Origin: Xestospongia bergquistia
Taxonomy: Eukaryota > Porifera > Demospongiae > Haplosclerida > Petrosiidae
Direction: 5' to 3'
DNA length: 64,000 nt
NCBI GenBank assembly: GCA_963965975.1
Contig: OZ014421.1
Span: forward strand, 129,001-193,000
This document shows positions 1-10,900 of this stretch, one piece after another. The position numbers and the translations under genes were made by a program. The notes beneath the pieces were generated by a model. That model ran no database searches. It saw nothing but the letters and a program-made list of their open reading frames with translations, and was not told the origin of the DNA. How positions within the stretch are numbered: the stretch's first letter is position 1; every line of letters begins with the position of its first letter.

Positions 1-402
1 TACTTCCTTTTGAGAGGAATATATCGACATTTACCTTTAGCTTGTCTAGAGATGTCTTTTTTTCTTAATCTCATGTTTATGGCTTATGTGAGTGTACAAA
101 CCTACAAAGCGTCAAATTCAAGGCAAGTATTAAGTGTTGCTTTAGTAACAGTATCATTTGTAGTATTCTGTGGTATTATCCTCTATCATGTCTGGGATCA
201 ACTATCTAAATATTGTTTAAAACGACCATTTGCAAAAATTACAAGGGTATTTAAGAAGCCTCCATCAGATCCTGTTACTGATGATGCAGTCGTTCCTTTA
301 ATACGTCCTGGATCCCCTGCTTTAATATGTAATACTAGTTCAGTGAGTGTGGTATCAGTAGTAATGAGACGAGAATCACTACTGGATGATGAAGATGACT
401 AA
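1..402 (+). CDS. C-terminal end of a beta-helix/multipass membrane protein, cut by window edge
   Basis: The reading frame is open from base 1 and the true start lies upstream of the window. The 133 visible residues match the last two membrane segments and the cytoplasmic tail of the gene at 1895-6289. The match runs from YFLLRGIYRH through the hydrophobic stretch around VSFVVFCGIILYHVW to the tail with CNTSSVSVVSVVMRRES and the acidic end LLDDEDD. It belongs to the DDEDD-tailed class. Small differences from the next copy (FMAYVSVQ instead of IIAYVSAQ, SKYCLKR instead of SKSCLKR) show it is an older paralogue and not another member of the 6096-bp tandem series. Confidence 0.9.
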   Translation, partial: YFLLRGIYRHLPLACLEMSFFLNLMFMAYVSVQTYKASNSRQVLSVALVTVSFVVFCGIILYHVWDQLSKYCLKRPFAKITRVFKKPPSDPVTDDAVVPLIRPGSPALICNTSSVSVVSVVMRRESLLDDEDD

Positions 403-422
403 TGTTTGATTTCTTGATATAT

Positions 423-428
423 AATAAA
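423..428 (+). other. polyadenylation signal AATAAA
   Basis: A canonical hexamer 20 bases after the stop codon implies a very short 3' UTR for the gene ending at 402. The same hexamer sits at the same distance after the following DDEDD-class genes. Confidence 0.6.
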
Positions 429-1059
429 ATTGTTTGAATTTTACCTCATAAAACCAATTATGTTTTGATTTGTATAACTTTATTTTTGATGTGTAGTTAA
501 CAACAATACCAGTATGTAATATAAATAATAATATCATAGAAGTGTGTTATTATGTATTACTAAACTTACTATTAATATTGTTTTTGTTATTGTTGTTATT
601 TACTATTAATTATAAAGGAACATTTTATATTATAACTAACTCTTATACCGTTATAAGTACTAGTACTATTTAGTGACATATCAGTTAACAGTATAGTTAC
701 AACTAATGTACTGGTCACCTCTTACTCTACTCTACATAATAATATAATATCATAGAATTGTATGATAATGTATTAATTAGCTTTGCAGTATTATTTTAAA
801 TAATGACTATTAGCAGGAGCTCATAGGCTCACAAAGGAGGAAGGAGTGTACACTATGTATTGCAGCTTTGAGCAAAATTACCTTTTGTAAATGACCATAT
901 AAGGAAATATGGAATTATATTCATAGAGGTAGTATAACCTACGTATTTTAACCCTTTGATAACTCTTATTGAGCACTTGTTTAGAATGATAACATGACAT
1001 GACCAGTAATTACTGGTTCATTTCAAATATCTATTCTTAAAGAAAATGATGACACATTA

Positions 1060-1073
1060 GTTACTATAGCAAC
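1060..1073. promoter_or_regulatory. degenerate X-box-like palindrome GTTACTATAGCAAC
   Basis: This near-palindrome lies 835 bases before the ATG. It is the counterpart of the perfect GTTACCATGGCAAC sites in other spacers, with CC/GG changed to CT/AG at the centre. The same variant recurs at 7156-7169 and 13252-13265. RFX-family binding is inferred from motif shape only. Confidence 0.35.
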
Positions 1074-1762
1074 AATCCTACATTAAACTTTAATTCTTGA
1101 GTCTCATAAACCAATCCCTCATTCTTTACATAATAAATGAGTGTCCTGTATTATAATTCTAACATAATATGTATACAATAGAATATGTATATGAATTATT
1201 ACTATTATATCTAATATCTACTAATCATGTCAGGTTACTTCAGTATTTTGTAGTTAGCCCCTCCCATAACTACTGATGACACTGTTGAATTTAATTTCTA
1301 CTACTGTTGCAACATTCTAAGAGACAGCTCATGCTCTGCACTTCATTTCATTGAGTGATTGAAAGTAGAATTGGAATGTCTGCTTTTGGCTTTTGTAAGC
1401 AACTAACTAACATCATTTATTGTGTACTTACAAGGACAAATACCATTCACTATATAGCTAATATATAGTTACAATATTAGACTACACAAATGATGTCATA
1501 ATCACAGTAATTTAATTTGTATAGTTACTAGAATTCTTATGAAATTATTATAGCTACTAGTAGAGTATTCATTCTTTAGATATTATATTTAAAAGTATTT
1601 CATCAAACATGACCAGTAATCACAAAGCTATGATAACTACATGAATTTCTGATAAATTCTATAGTAACACCTTGTTGTAAGTCACAAATTGGTTACCTAT
1701 AATAGTTCACTTACATCCCTTTTATACCAAACTATATGAATTACTATGGTATTCACAAGAAG

Positions 1763-1796
1763 TGATGTCAATATATAGTATTTCCAGTTATAAAAG
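1763..1796 (+). promoter_or_regulatory. core promoter: CRE-like TGATGTCA plus TATA box
   Basis: TGATGTCA (1763-1770) is followed by TATAAAAG (1789-1796), 106 bases before the ATG at 1895. Transcription would be expected to start about 30 bases downstream, near 1815-1840, giving a 5' leader of about 60-75 bases. The whole segment is nearly invariant across the tandem copies. Confidence 0.6.
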
Positions 1797-1894
1797 GCTG
1801 CAGTTATACAACTTAAATTATCTTGTTTGTTCATCAGTTTGACATTAATTCTCTATTGTTCATCTGATCTTTCACTGTTGAATCTACTGTCATC

Positions 1895-4800
1895 ATGAAC
1901 TGGTGTAATATATATTATATAACATCAGTTATACTGTATATCTACAGTGGATATGTTACTGCTTCTGAGTATTATGTCTCTGCAGCTCCTAATGGAGTAC
2001 CTTGTTCTAATACTCACCTACCTTGTCACAACCTCTCCTACTATACTGATGATTATACATCTTACTTCACTGATGACACAATCTTCTACTTCCTAGAGGG
2101 AACTCATATTCTACAAGGTACATTGGAGATCATTGGTGTAAGCAATATAACTCTACAGGGACTGGGTCACATAGAACAAGGCTTTCATGAGACAGTTATG
2201 CAATCTACCTCAGTAATAATGTGTAGTGATTACAACAGAAGTGGTATACTATTTATTAGTAGCACAAATATTGTATTGGAGTCATTAACAATAGCAAACT
2301 GTGGGTTTAGCTGGAATTTGCATTATATAAAGGTTAGCTTATTCTTTATTGACATCAACAATGTTGCTTTAAAATGGGTATCAGTCCAGAATGGTTCTGG
2401 TATTGGACTTTATCTTTACAATGCTTTTGATGTGTTAATTGCTAATTCAACATTTGCTAATAATGGAGGTCTTAAGTATAATGCAGACAATACAGTAATT
2501 TTCTATGATAGTCAGGTTAAAAGACTGTCCAGAGTTAATATTGTGAAATCAAATTTTACACTGGGCTTAGGAAGTGGCATGAAGTTTTTGTATTTTAGTG
2601 ATAATAAAGTTGAGGTAATCATTGAAAAAAGTAAATTTTCATATAATACTGCTCAATATGGAGGAGGAATTAGAATTACTTCTTATGCTGGAAGTGGTAG
2701 TGTTGAGTTCAGTAACTGCACTATATACAACAATATTGCTCAGAAGGTTGGAGGAGGAGTGGACATTTCTTTAATTAATGGAAGTGGTAGTATTGAGTTC
2801 AGTAACTGCACTATATATGACAATACTGCTCAGGATGGAGGAGGAACTGCAATTACTTCTTATGCTAGAAGTGGTAGTATTGAGTTCAGTAACTGCACTA
2901 TATATGACAATACTGCTCAGAAGATTGGAGGAGGAGTGGACATTTCTTTAATTAATGGAAATGGTAGTATTGAGTTCAGTAACTGCACTATATATGACAA
3001 TACTGCTCAAAATGGAGGAGGAATTGCGATTACTTCTTATGCTGGAAGTGGTAGTGTTGAGTTCAGTAACTGCACTATATACAACAATATTGCTCAGAAG
3101 GTTGGAGGAGGAGTGGACATTTTTTTACTTGATGGAAGTGGTAGTATTGAGTTCAGTAACTGCACTATATATGACAATACTGCTCAGAAGATTGGAGGAG
3201 GAGTGGACATTTCTTTAATTAATGGAAGTGGTAGTATTGAGTTCAGTAACTGCACTATATATGACAATACTGCTCAGGATGGAGGAGGAACTGCAATTAC
3301 TTCTTATGCTGGAAGTGGTAGTGTTGAGTTCAGTAACTGCACTATATACAACAATATTGCTCAGAAGGTTGGAGGAGGAGTGGACATTTTTTTACTTGAT
3401 GGAAGTGGTAGTATTGAGTTCAGTAACTGCACTATATATGACAATACTGCTCAGAAGATTGGAGGAGGAGTGGACATTTCTTTAATTAATGGAAGTGGTA
3501 GTATTGAGTTCAGTAACTGCACTATATATGACAATACTGCTCAGGATGGAGGAGGAACTGCAATTACTTCTTATGCTGGAAGTGGTAGTATTGACTTCAG
3601 TAACTGCACTATATACGACAATACTGCTCAGAAGGTTGGAGGAGGAGTGTACATTTTTTTACATAATGGAAGTGGTAGTATTGAGTTCAGTAACTGCACT
3701 ATATATGACAATACTGCTCAGAATAGTGGAGGAGGAGTGGGCATTTATTTGTTTGATGGAAGTGGTAGTATTGACTTCAGTAACTGCACTATATACAACA
3801 ATACTGCATACTATGGATCAGGTCTCAGTGCTTTACAAGATTCTTCAACAAGTAGGATTCATTTTACAAATGTTTCGTTTTATTTCAATAAAGTATCAAA
3901 CAAGCTTCATAAATATCATTCTGCTGTGTTACTAGAAAACATTAAAAATGTTACTTTTGACCAAATTGACATCAGTAATCATAACACAACTGGTTTACTC
4001 AGTATCAATAGCCCAATAATGTTTGATAGACATAATACATTTATAAACAATTCTGGCATTAATGGTGGGGGCATGGCTTTATATGGATTCTCCCAATTAT
4101 TACTAAATCAGAATATGAACATATCATTTGCCAATAATCATGCCAGTGAGTCAGGTGGGGGAATCTTTGTGTCACAAGTTATTGATGGCAACGACTTGAC
4201 AATTTGTTCCTTTAAGAATTTTCCTTATTATAATACTAATAATAAGACAATGTTTTATTTTGTCAATAATACAGCTGATATATCTGGTGATGTCTTGTAT
4301 GGAGGGAAAATCTCTTATTGTCTAAACTTTGACTTTGATCACCAATTTCATTACCCTCAACAAACAGGTCTATCAGTAGTATCATCAGATCCTATTCAAG
4401 TGTGCTTTTGTGAATCAAACAGACAAAATTGCTCTAATAGAAACATCACTATAACTGCAATACCTGGAATTAATGTCAATATATCGCTAGCTACTGTTGG
4501 TAATAAAGATGGCTTAACAAAGGGTGTGATAAAATTGATAACATCAGATAGATTATCATCCAATGTTCAAACTGACAATACTAAACTAAATGCAACTTGT
4601 ACCAATGTAACCTTTAAGTTAAGAGCAAAACCTTCATTGAATACAACACAAGTCTATGTAACATCTGAAGGTTTAATCAGTGAACTTTCATCTAATGACA
4701 TTCACTATGTTAAAGTCATTGAAGTTAACATTGAGTCCTGTCCAATTGGGTTTCCATTAATAAATAATGCTTGCAGTTGTAGATCTGAATTAAATACATC

Positions 4801-6289
4801 TTCAATAACTTGTGATATTAACACTCAAATTATAACTAGAGATGGTGATATGTGGATTGGTTATAAAAATGACTCAGACTGTCTTATTGTTTATCCTCAT
4901 TGCCCCTTTGATTACTGCAATGATGGAACAGTTCATTTTAAAATCACCTCTCCTCATCCACAGTGTCTTCTCAATCGATCTGGCATACTCTGTGGACAAT
5001 GTTCTGAAGGACTTAGTCTCATGTTAGGTTCCAATCAATGTGGACAATGTACTAATAACTACATAGCTCTTATCATTCCATTTGCTTTAGCTGGTATAGC
5101 ACTGGTAGCTTTTATCATTGCTTTAAACTTAACTGTGTCTGTGGGTACAATCAATGGACTTATATTCTATGCTAATGTTGTCAAAATATACGAACCCATC
5201 TTCTTTCCCAATGGTCCTGTGAAACTTCTTAGTCAATTCATTTCCTGGCTCAATCTTGATCTGGGTATTGAGACTTGTTTCTTTGATGGTATGGATTCAT
5301 GCAGTAAGACATGGCTACAGTTTATTTTTCCAGCGTATGTTTGGTTTCTACTAATACTCATTGTAATATTATCACAATATTCTAGCAAAGTTGTTCGACT
5401 TGTTGGTTCACAAGCAATCCCAGTACTAGCCACTATGATCCTTCTCTCTTATACTAAACTGATACGTACTGTCTTCCAAGCTTTTTATTTCATCAATATT
5501 CAATGTAATGGTAATAATAATGTCCCATTATTGAGGTGGTACATTGATGCTAATGTCCAATATTTTAGAGGTTATTGTCATCTACCATTGTTCCTGTTCT
5601 CACTGGCTGTACTCATTTTACTAATTGTTCCATACACCTTCTACCTTCTTACAATACCATTACTTGAAGGACCTTTATCAAAATACATGTGTTGCTGCCA
5701 AAAGTTATGGAGATATATGAAACCTTTCTTTGATGCATATGGAGGTCCATATAAGGACAAGTGTCGTTTTTGGACTGGATTTTTACTACTAGTTCGTATT
5801 GTCTCAGCACTAGTTGTGTCTCTAGATATAGAGGCTACTATAAGTTTGGATGTGTTAACATCTCTTTTATTTGTTATTATATCAATGTACTTCCTTTTGA
5901 CAGGAATATATCGACATTTACCTTTAGCTTGTCTAGAGATGTCTTTTTTTCTTAATCTCATGATTATAGCTTATGTGAGTGCACAAACCTACAAAACATC
6001 AAATTCAAGGCAAGTATTAAGTGTTGCTTTAGTAACAGTATCATTTGTAGTATTCTGTGGTATTATCCTCTATCATGTCTGGGATCAACTGTCTAAATCA
6101 TGTTTAAAACGACCATTTGCAAAAATTACAAGGGTATTTAAGAAGCCTCCATCAGATCCTGTTACTAATGATGCAGTCATTCCTTTAATGCGTCCTGGAT
6201 CCCCTGCTTTAATATGTAATACTAGTTCAGTGAGTGTGGTATCAGTAGTAATGAGACGAGAATCACTACTGGATGATGAAGATGACTAA
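1895..6289 (+). CDS. 13-coil right-handed beta-helix, multipass membrane protein (tandem copy 1)
   Basis: An uninterrupted 1464-codon frame with A at -3 before the ATG and no intron. Residues 1-24 form a signal peptide (MNWCNIYYIT..., cleavage likely after YVTA). Residues 25 to about 260 are a conserved cap starting EYYVSAAPNG, followed by degenerate helix coils. Residues about 266-645 hold 13 FSNC coils. Residues about 655-770 form a second helix segment ending SESGGGIFV. Residues about 947-1052 are Cys-rich (CxC, CGQC...CGQC). Hydrophobic segments lie near 1055-1078, 1090-1108 (weaker), 1139-1160, 1173-1196, 1229-1252, 1291-1310, 1319-1339, 1344-1361 and 1374-1396. The motif DAYGGPYKDK is at about 1279-1288. 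The last 68 residues form a tail with RRES and DDEDD. The likely location is the plasma membrane with an extracellular N terminus. The function is unknown. A receptor or adhesin role is inferred from architecture. Confidence 0.9.
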   Translation: MNWCNIYYITSVILYIYSGYVTASEYYVSAAPNGVPCSNTHLPCHNLSYYTDDYTSYFTDDTIFYFLEGTHILQGTLEIIGVSNITLQGLGHIEQGFHETVMQSTSVIMCSDYNRSGILFISSTNIVLESLTIANCGFSWNLHYIKVSLFFIDINNVALKWVSVQNGSGIGLYLYNAFDVLIANSTFANNGGLKYNADNTVIFYDSQVKRLSRVNIVKSNFTLGLGSGMKFLYFSDNKVEVIIEKSKFSYNTAQYGGGIRITSYAGSGSVEFSNCTIYNNIAQKVGGGVDISLINGSGSIEFSNCTIYDNTAQDGGGTAITSYARSGSIEFSNCTIYDNTAQKIGGGVDISLINGNGSIEFSNCTIYDNTAQNGGGIAITSYAGSGSVEFSNCTIYNNIAQKVGGGVDIFLLDGSGSIEFSNCTIYDNTAQKIGGGVDISLINGSGSIEFSNCTIYDNTAQDGGGTAITSYAGSGSVEFSNCTIYNNIAQKVGGGVDIFLLDGSGSIEFSNCTIYDNTAQKIGGGVDISLINGSGSIEFSNCTIYDNTAQDGGGTAITSYAGSGSIDFSNCTIYDNTAQKVGGGVYIFLHNGSGSIEFSNCTIYDNTAQNSGGGVGIYLFDGSGSIDFSNCTIYNNTAYYGSGLSALQDSSTSRIHFTNVSFYFNKVSNKLHKYHSAVLLENIKNVTFDQIDISNHNTTGLLSINSPIMFDRHNTFINNSGINGGGMALYGFSQLLLNQNMNISFANNHASESGGGIFVSQVIDGNDLTICSFKNFPYYNTNNKTMFYFVNNTADISGDVLYGGKISYCLNFDFDHQFHYPQQTGLSVVSSDPIQVCFCESNRQNCSNRNITITAIPGINVNISLATVGNKDGLTKGVIKLITSDRLSSNVQTDNTKLNATCTNVTFKLRAKPSLNTTQVYVTSEGLISELSSNDIHYVKVIEVNIESCPIGFPLINNACSCRSELNTSSITCDINTQIITRDGDMWIGYKNDSDCLIVYPHCPFDYCNDGTVHFKITSPHPQCLLNRSGILCGQCSEGLSLMLGSNQCGQCTNNYIALIIPFALAGIALVAFIIALNLTVSVGTINGLIFYANVVKIYEPIFFPNGPVKLLSQFISWLNLDLGIETCFFDGMDSCSKTWLQFIFPAYVWFLLILIVILSQYSSKVVRLVGSQAIPVLATMILLSYTKLIRTVFQAFYFINIQCNGNNNVPLLRWYIDANVQYFRGYCHLPLFLFSLAVLILLIVPYTFYLLTIPLLEGPLSKYMCCCQKLWRYMKPFFDAYGGPYKDKCRFWTGFLLLVRIVSALVVSLDIEATISLDVLTSLLFVIISMYFLLTGIYRHLPLACLEMSFFLNLMIIAYVSAQTYKTSNSRQVLSVALVTVSFVVFCGIILYHVWDQLSKSCLKRPFAKITRVFKKPPSDPVTNDAVIPLMRPGSPALICNTSSVSVVSVVMRRESLLDDEDD
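2690..3825 (+). repeat. in-frame 87/90-bp coil repeats (13 units)
   Basis: Thirteen units read GSGSIEFSNCTIYDNTAQ plus GGG and a variable strand (DISLIN, AITSYA or DIFLLD). Units of 29 and 30 residues make a 267-bp higher-order triplet (89 residues) that is itself duplicated. Every unit has the N-C-T sequon and one Cys in register. The DNA is near-identical between units, so this is a coding minisatellite as well as a protein solenoid. Confidence 0.9.
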
Positions 6290-6309
6290 TGTTTGATTTC
6301 TTGATATAT

Positions 6310-6315
6310 AATAAA
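6310..6315 (+). other. polyadenylation signal AATAAA
   Basis: Canonical hexamer 20 bases after the stop of the gene ending at 6289. Confidence 0.6.
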
Positions 6316-7862
6316 ATTGTTTGAATTTTACCTCATAAAACCAATTATGTTTTGATTTGTATAACTTTATTTTTGATGTGTAGTTAACAACAATAACAAT
6401 ATGTAATGTAAATAATAATATCATAGAAGTGTGTTATTATGTATTACTAAACTTATTATTAATATTGTTTTTGTTATTGTTGTTATTGTTACTTACTGTT
6501 CACTTGTTATTTACTATTAATTATAAAGTAACATTTTATATTATAACTAACTCTTATACTGTTATAAGTACTAGTACTATTTAGTGACATATATCAGTTA
6601 ACAGTACAGTTACAACTAATGCACTGGTCACCTCTTACTCTACTCTACATAATAATATAATATTATAGAATTGTATGATAATGTATTAATTAGCTTTGCA
6701 GTATTATTTTTATTAATGATTATTAACAGGAGCTCATAGGCTCACAAAGGAGGAAGGAGCATACACTATGTATTGCAGCATTGAGCAAAATTACCTTTTG
6801 TAAATGACCATATAAGGAAATATGGAATTATATTCATAGAGGTATTATAACCCACGTTTACGTATTTTAACCCTTTGATGACTCTTATTGAGCACTTGTT
6901 TAGAATGATAACATGAAATGACCAGTATTAAATTAGTGGTGGGTCCTTCTTGGTGTAACTTCTATGATGATGTAACTTGTACTATGATGATGACATCACT
7001 ATGTGTCATAAGGTTTGGTTTAGGGTGTAAGTGATGGATTTAGATGATGTCATTTTGACTCTTATTGAGCACTTGTTTAGAATAATAACATGACATGACC
7101 AGTAATTACTGGTTCATTTCAAATATCTATTCTTAAAGAAAATGATGACACATTAGTTACTATAGCAACAATCCTACATTAAACTTTAATTCTTGAGTCT
7201 CATAAACCAATCCCTCATTCTTTACATAATAAATGAGTGTCCTGTATTATAATTCTAACATAATATGTATACAATAGAATATGTATATGAATTATTACTA
7301 TTATATCTAATATCTACTAATCATGTCAGGTTACTTCAGTATTTTGTAGTTAGCCCCTCCCATAACTACTGATGACACTGTTGAATTTAATTTCTACTAC
7401 TGTTGCAACATTCTAAGAGACAGCTCATGCTCTGCACTTCATTTCATTGAGTGATTGAAAGTAGAATTGGAATGTCTGCTTTTGGCTTTTGTAAGCAACT
7501 AACTAACATCATTTATTGTGTACTTACAAGAACAAATACCATTCACTATATAGCTAATATATAGTTACAATATTACACTACACAAATGATGTCATAATCA
7601 CAGTAATTTAATTTGTATAGTTACTAGAATTCTTATGAAATTATTATAGCTACTAGTAGAGTATTCATTCTTTAGATATTATATTTAAAAGTATTTCATC
7701 AAACATGACCAGTAATCACAAAGCTATGATAACTACATGAATTTCTGATAAATTCTATAGTAACACCTTGTTGTAAGTCACAAATTGGTTACCTATAATA
7801 GTTCACTTACATCCCTTTTATACCAAACTATATGAATTACTATGGTATTCACAAGAAGTGAT

Positions 7863-7892
7863 GTCAATATATAGTATTTCCAGTTATAAAAG
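7863..7892 (+). promoter_or_regulatory. core promoter with TATAAAAG at 7885-7892
   Basis: Copy of the 1763-1796 promoter, 106 bases before the ATG at 7991, with identical element spacing. Confidence 0.6.
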
Positions 7893-7990
7893 GCTGCAGT
7901 TATACAACTTAAATTATCTTGTTTGTTCATCAGTTTGACATTAATTCTCTATTGTTCATCTGATCTTTCACTGTTGAATCTACTGTCATC

Positions 7991-10900
7991 ATGAACTGGT
8001 GTAATATATATTATATAACATCAGTTATACTGTATATCTACAGTGGATATGTTACTGCTTCTGAGTATTATGTCTCTGCAGCTCCTAATGGAGTACCTTG
8101 TTCTAATACTCACCTACCTTGTCACAACCTCTCCTACTATACTGATGATTATACATCTTACTTCACTGATGACACAATCTTCTACTTCCTAGAGGGAACT
8201 CATATTCTACAAGGTACATTGGAGATCATTGGTGTAAGCAATATAACTCTACAGGGACTGGGTCACATAGAACAAGGCTTTCATGAGACAGTTATGCAAT
8301 CTACCTCAGTAATAATGTGTAGTGATTACAACAGAAGTGGTATACTATTTATTAGTAGCACAAATATTGTATTGGAGTCATTAACAATAGCAAACTGTGG
8401 GTTTAGCTGGAATTTGCATTATATAAAGGTTAGCTTATTCTTTATTGACATCAACAATGTTGCTTTAAAATGGGTATCAGTCCAGAATGGTTCTGGTATT
8501 GGACTTTATCTTTACAATGCTTTTGATGTGTTAATTGCTAATTCAACATTTGCTAATAATGGAGGTCTTAAGTATAATGCAGACAATACAGTAATTTTCT
8601 ATGATAGTCAGGTTAAAAGACTGTCCAGAGTTAATATTGTGAAATCAAATTTTACACTGGGCTTAGGAAGTGGCATGAAGTTTTTGTATTTTAGTGATAA
8701 TAAAGTTGAGGTAATCATTGAAAAAAGTAAATTTTCATATAATACTGCTCAATATGGAGGAGGAATTAGAATTACTTCTTATGCTGGAAGTGGTAGTGTT
8801 GAGTTCAGTAACTGCACTATATACAACAATATTGCTCAGAAGGTTGGAGGAGGAGTGGACATTTCTTTAATTAATGGAAGTGGTAGTATTGAGTTCAGTA
8901 ACTGCACTATATATGACAATACTGCTCAGGATGGAGGAGGAACTGCAATTACTTCTTATGCTAGAAGTGGTAGTATTGAGTTCAGTAACTGCACTATATA
9001 TGACAATACTGCTCAGAAGATTGGAGGAGGAGTGGACATTTCTTTAATTAATGGAAATGGTAGTATTGAGTTCAGTAACTGCACTATATATGACAATACT
9101 GCTCAAAATGGAGGAGGAATTGCGATTACTTCTTATGCTGGAAGTGGTAGTGTTGAGTTCAGTAACTGCACTATATACAACAATATTGCTCAGAAGGTTG
9201 GAGGAGGAGTGGACATTTTTTTACTTGATGGAAGTGGTAGTATTGAGTTCAGTAACTGCACTATATATGACAATACTGCTCAGAAGATTGGAGGAGGAGT
9301 GGACATTTCTTTAATTAATGGAAGTGGTAGTATTGAGTTCAGTAACTGCACTATATATGACAATACTGCTCAGGATGGAGGAGGAACTGCAATTACTTCT
9401 TATGCTGGAAGTGGTAGTGTTGAGTTCAGTAACTGCACTATATACAACAATATTGCTCAGAAGGTTGGAGGAGGAGTGGACATTTTTTTACTTGATGGAA
9501 GTGGTAGTATTGAGTTCAGTAACTGCACTATATATGACAATACTGCTCAGAAGATTGGAGGAGGAGTGGACATTTCTTTAATTAATGGAAGTGGTAGTAT
9601 TGAGTTCAGTAACTGCACTATATATGACAATACTGCTCAGGATGGAGGAGGAACTGCAATTACTTCTTATGCTGGAAGTGGTAGTATTGACTTCAGTAAC
9701 TGCACTATATACGACAATACTGCTCAGAAGGTTGGAGGAGGAGTGTACATTTTTTTACATAATGGAAGTGGTAGTATTGAGTTCAGTAACTGCACTATAT
9801 ATGACAATACTGCTCAGAATAGTGGAGGAGGAGTGGGCATTTATTTGTTTGATGGAAGTGGTAGTATTGACTTCAGTAACTGCACTATATACAACAATAC
9901 TGCATACTATGGATCAGGTCTCAGTGCTTTACAAGATGCTTCAACAAGTAGGATTCATTTTACAAATGTTTCGTTTTATTTCAATAAAGTATCAAACAAG
10001 CTTCATAAATATCATTCTGCTGTGTTACTAGAAAACATTAAAAATGTTACTTTTGACCAAATTGACATCAGTAATCATAACACAACTGGTTTACTCAGTA
10101 TCAATAGCCCAATAATGTTTGATAGACATAATACATTTATAAACAATTCTGGCATTAATGGTGGGGGCATGGCTTTATATGGATTCTCCCAATTATTACT
10201 AAATCAGAATATGAACATATCATTTGCCAATAATCATGCCAGTGAGTCAGGTGGGGGAATCTTTGTGTCACAAGTTATTGATGGCAACGACTTGACAATT
10301 TGTTCCTTTAAGAATTTTCCTTATTATAATACTAATAATAAGACAATGTTTTATTTTGTCAATAATACAGCTGATATATCTGGTGATGTCTTGTATGGAG
10401 GGAAAATCTCTTATTGTCTAAACTTTGACTTTGATCACCAATTTCATTACCCTCAACAAACAGGTCTATCAGTAGTATCATCAGATCCTATTCAAGTGTG
10501 CTTTTGTGAATCAAACAGACAAAATTGCTCTAATAGAAACATCACTATAACTGCAATACCTGGAATTAATGTCAATATATCGCTAGCTACTGTTGGTAAT
10601 AAAGATGGCTTAACAAAGGGTGTGATAAAATTGATAACATCAGATAGATTATCATCCAATGTTCAAACTGACAATACTAAACTAAATGCAACTTGTACCA
10701 ATGTAACCTTTAAGTTAAGAGCAAAACCTTCATTGAATACAACACAAGTCTATGTAACATCTGAAGGTTTAATCAGTGAACTTTCATCTAATGACATTCA
10801 CTATGTTAAAGTCATTGAAGTTAACATTGAGTCCTGTCCAATTGGGTTTCCATTAATAAATAATGCTTGCAGTTGTAGATCTGAATTAAATACATCTTCA

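Larger units (their letters stand above)
403..1894. other. intergenic spacer, short form
   Basis: This 1492-base AT-rich spacer carries the 3' end of the preceding gene and the promoter of the next. It is colinear with the 1701-base spacers between later copies but lacks their 209-base extra segment. It includes the block near 821-905 (AGGAGCTCATAGGC, then TGTATTGCAGC) that is found fused to coding sequence in the fragments at 33182 and 45400. No gene or RNA gene is visible in it. Confidence 0.7.
6290..7990. other. intergenic spacer, long form (1701 bp)
   Basis: AT-rich spacer of the 6096-bp unit. Relative to 403-1894 it has 209 extra bases. Most of these lie between two direct copies of CTCTTATTGAGCACTTGT (near 6883 and 7058), which enclose about 130 bases containing TGATGATGTAAC and GATGACATCACT. 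The X-box-like site is at 7156-7169. No coding potential beyond tiny chance frames is seen. Confidence 0.7.

Noticed and set aside
2690..3825. CRISPR-like direct repeats
   Set aside because: Repeats are contiguous, in frame, without unique spacers, and the DNA is eukaryotic.
2955..3935. Plus-strand frames rich in VVLSSVTALYMTILL
   Set aside because: They are out-of-frame readings of the 87/90-bp coding repeats and recur identically in every copy; the true frame is open for over 1000 codons.
5641..5961. Minus-strand 106-codon frame (MRLRKKDIS...) and similar antisense frames in each gene
   Set aside because: They overlap strongly conserved membrane-segment codons on the plus strand and vary only with them; no promoter or independent support.
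1895..6289. Bacterial or chlamydial polymorphic outer-membrane protein (autotransporter)
   Set aside because: GGG/N-x-T coils are similar, but there is no C-terminal beta-barrel; instead there are many hydrophobic helices, a TATA promoter and AATAAA signals.
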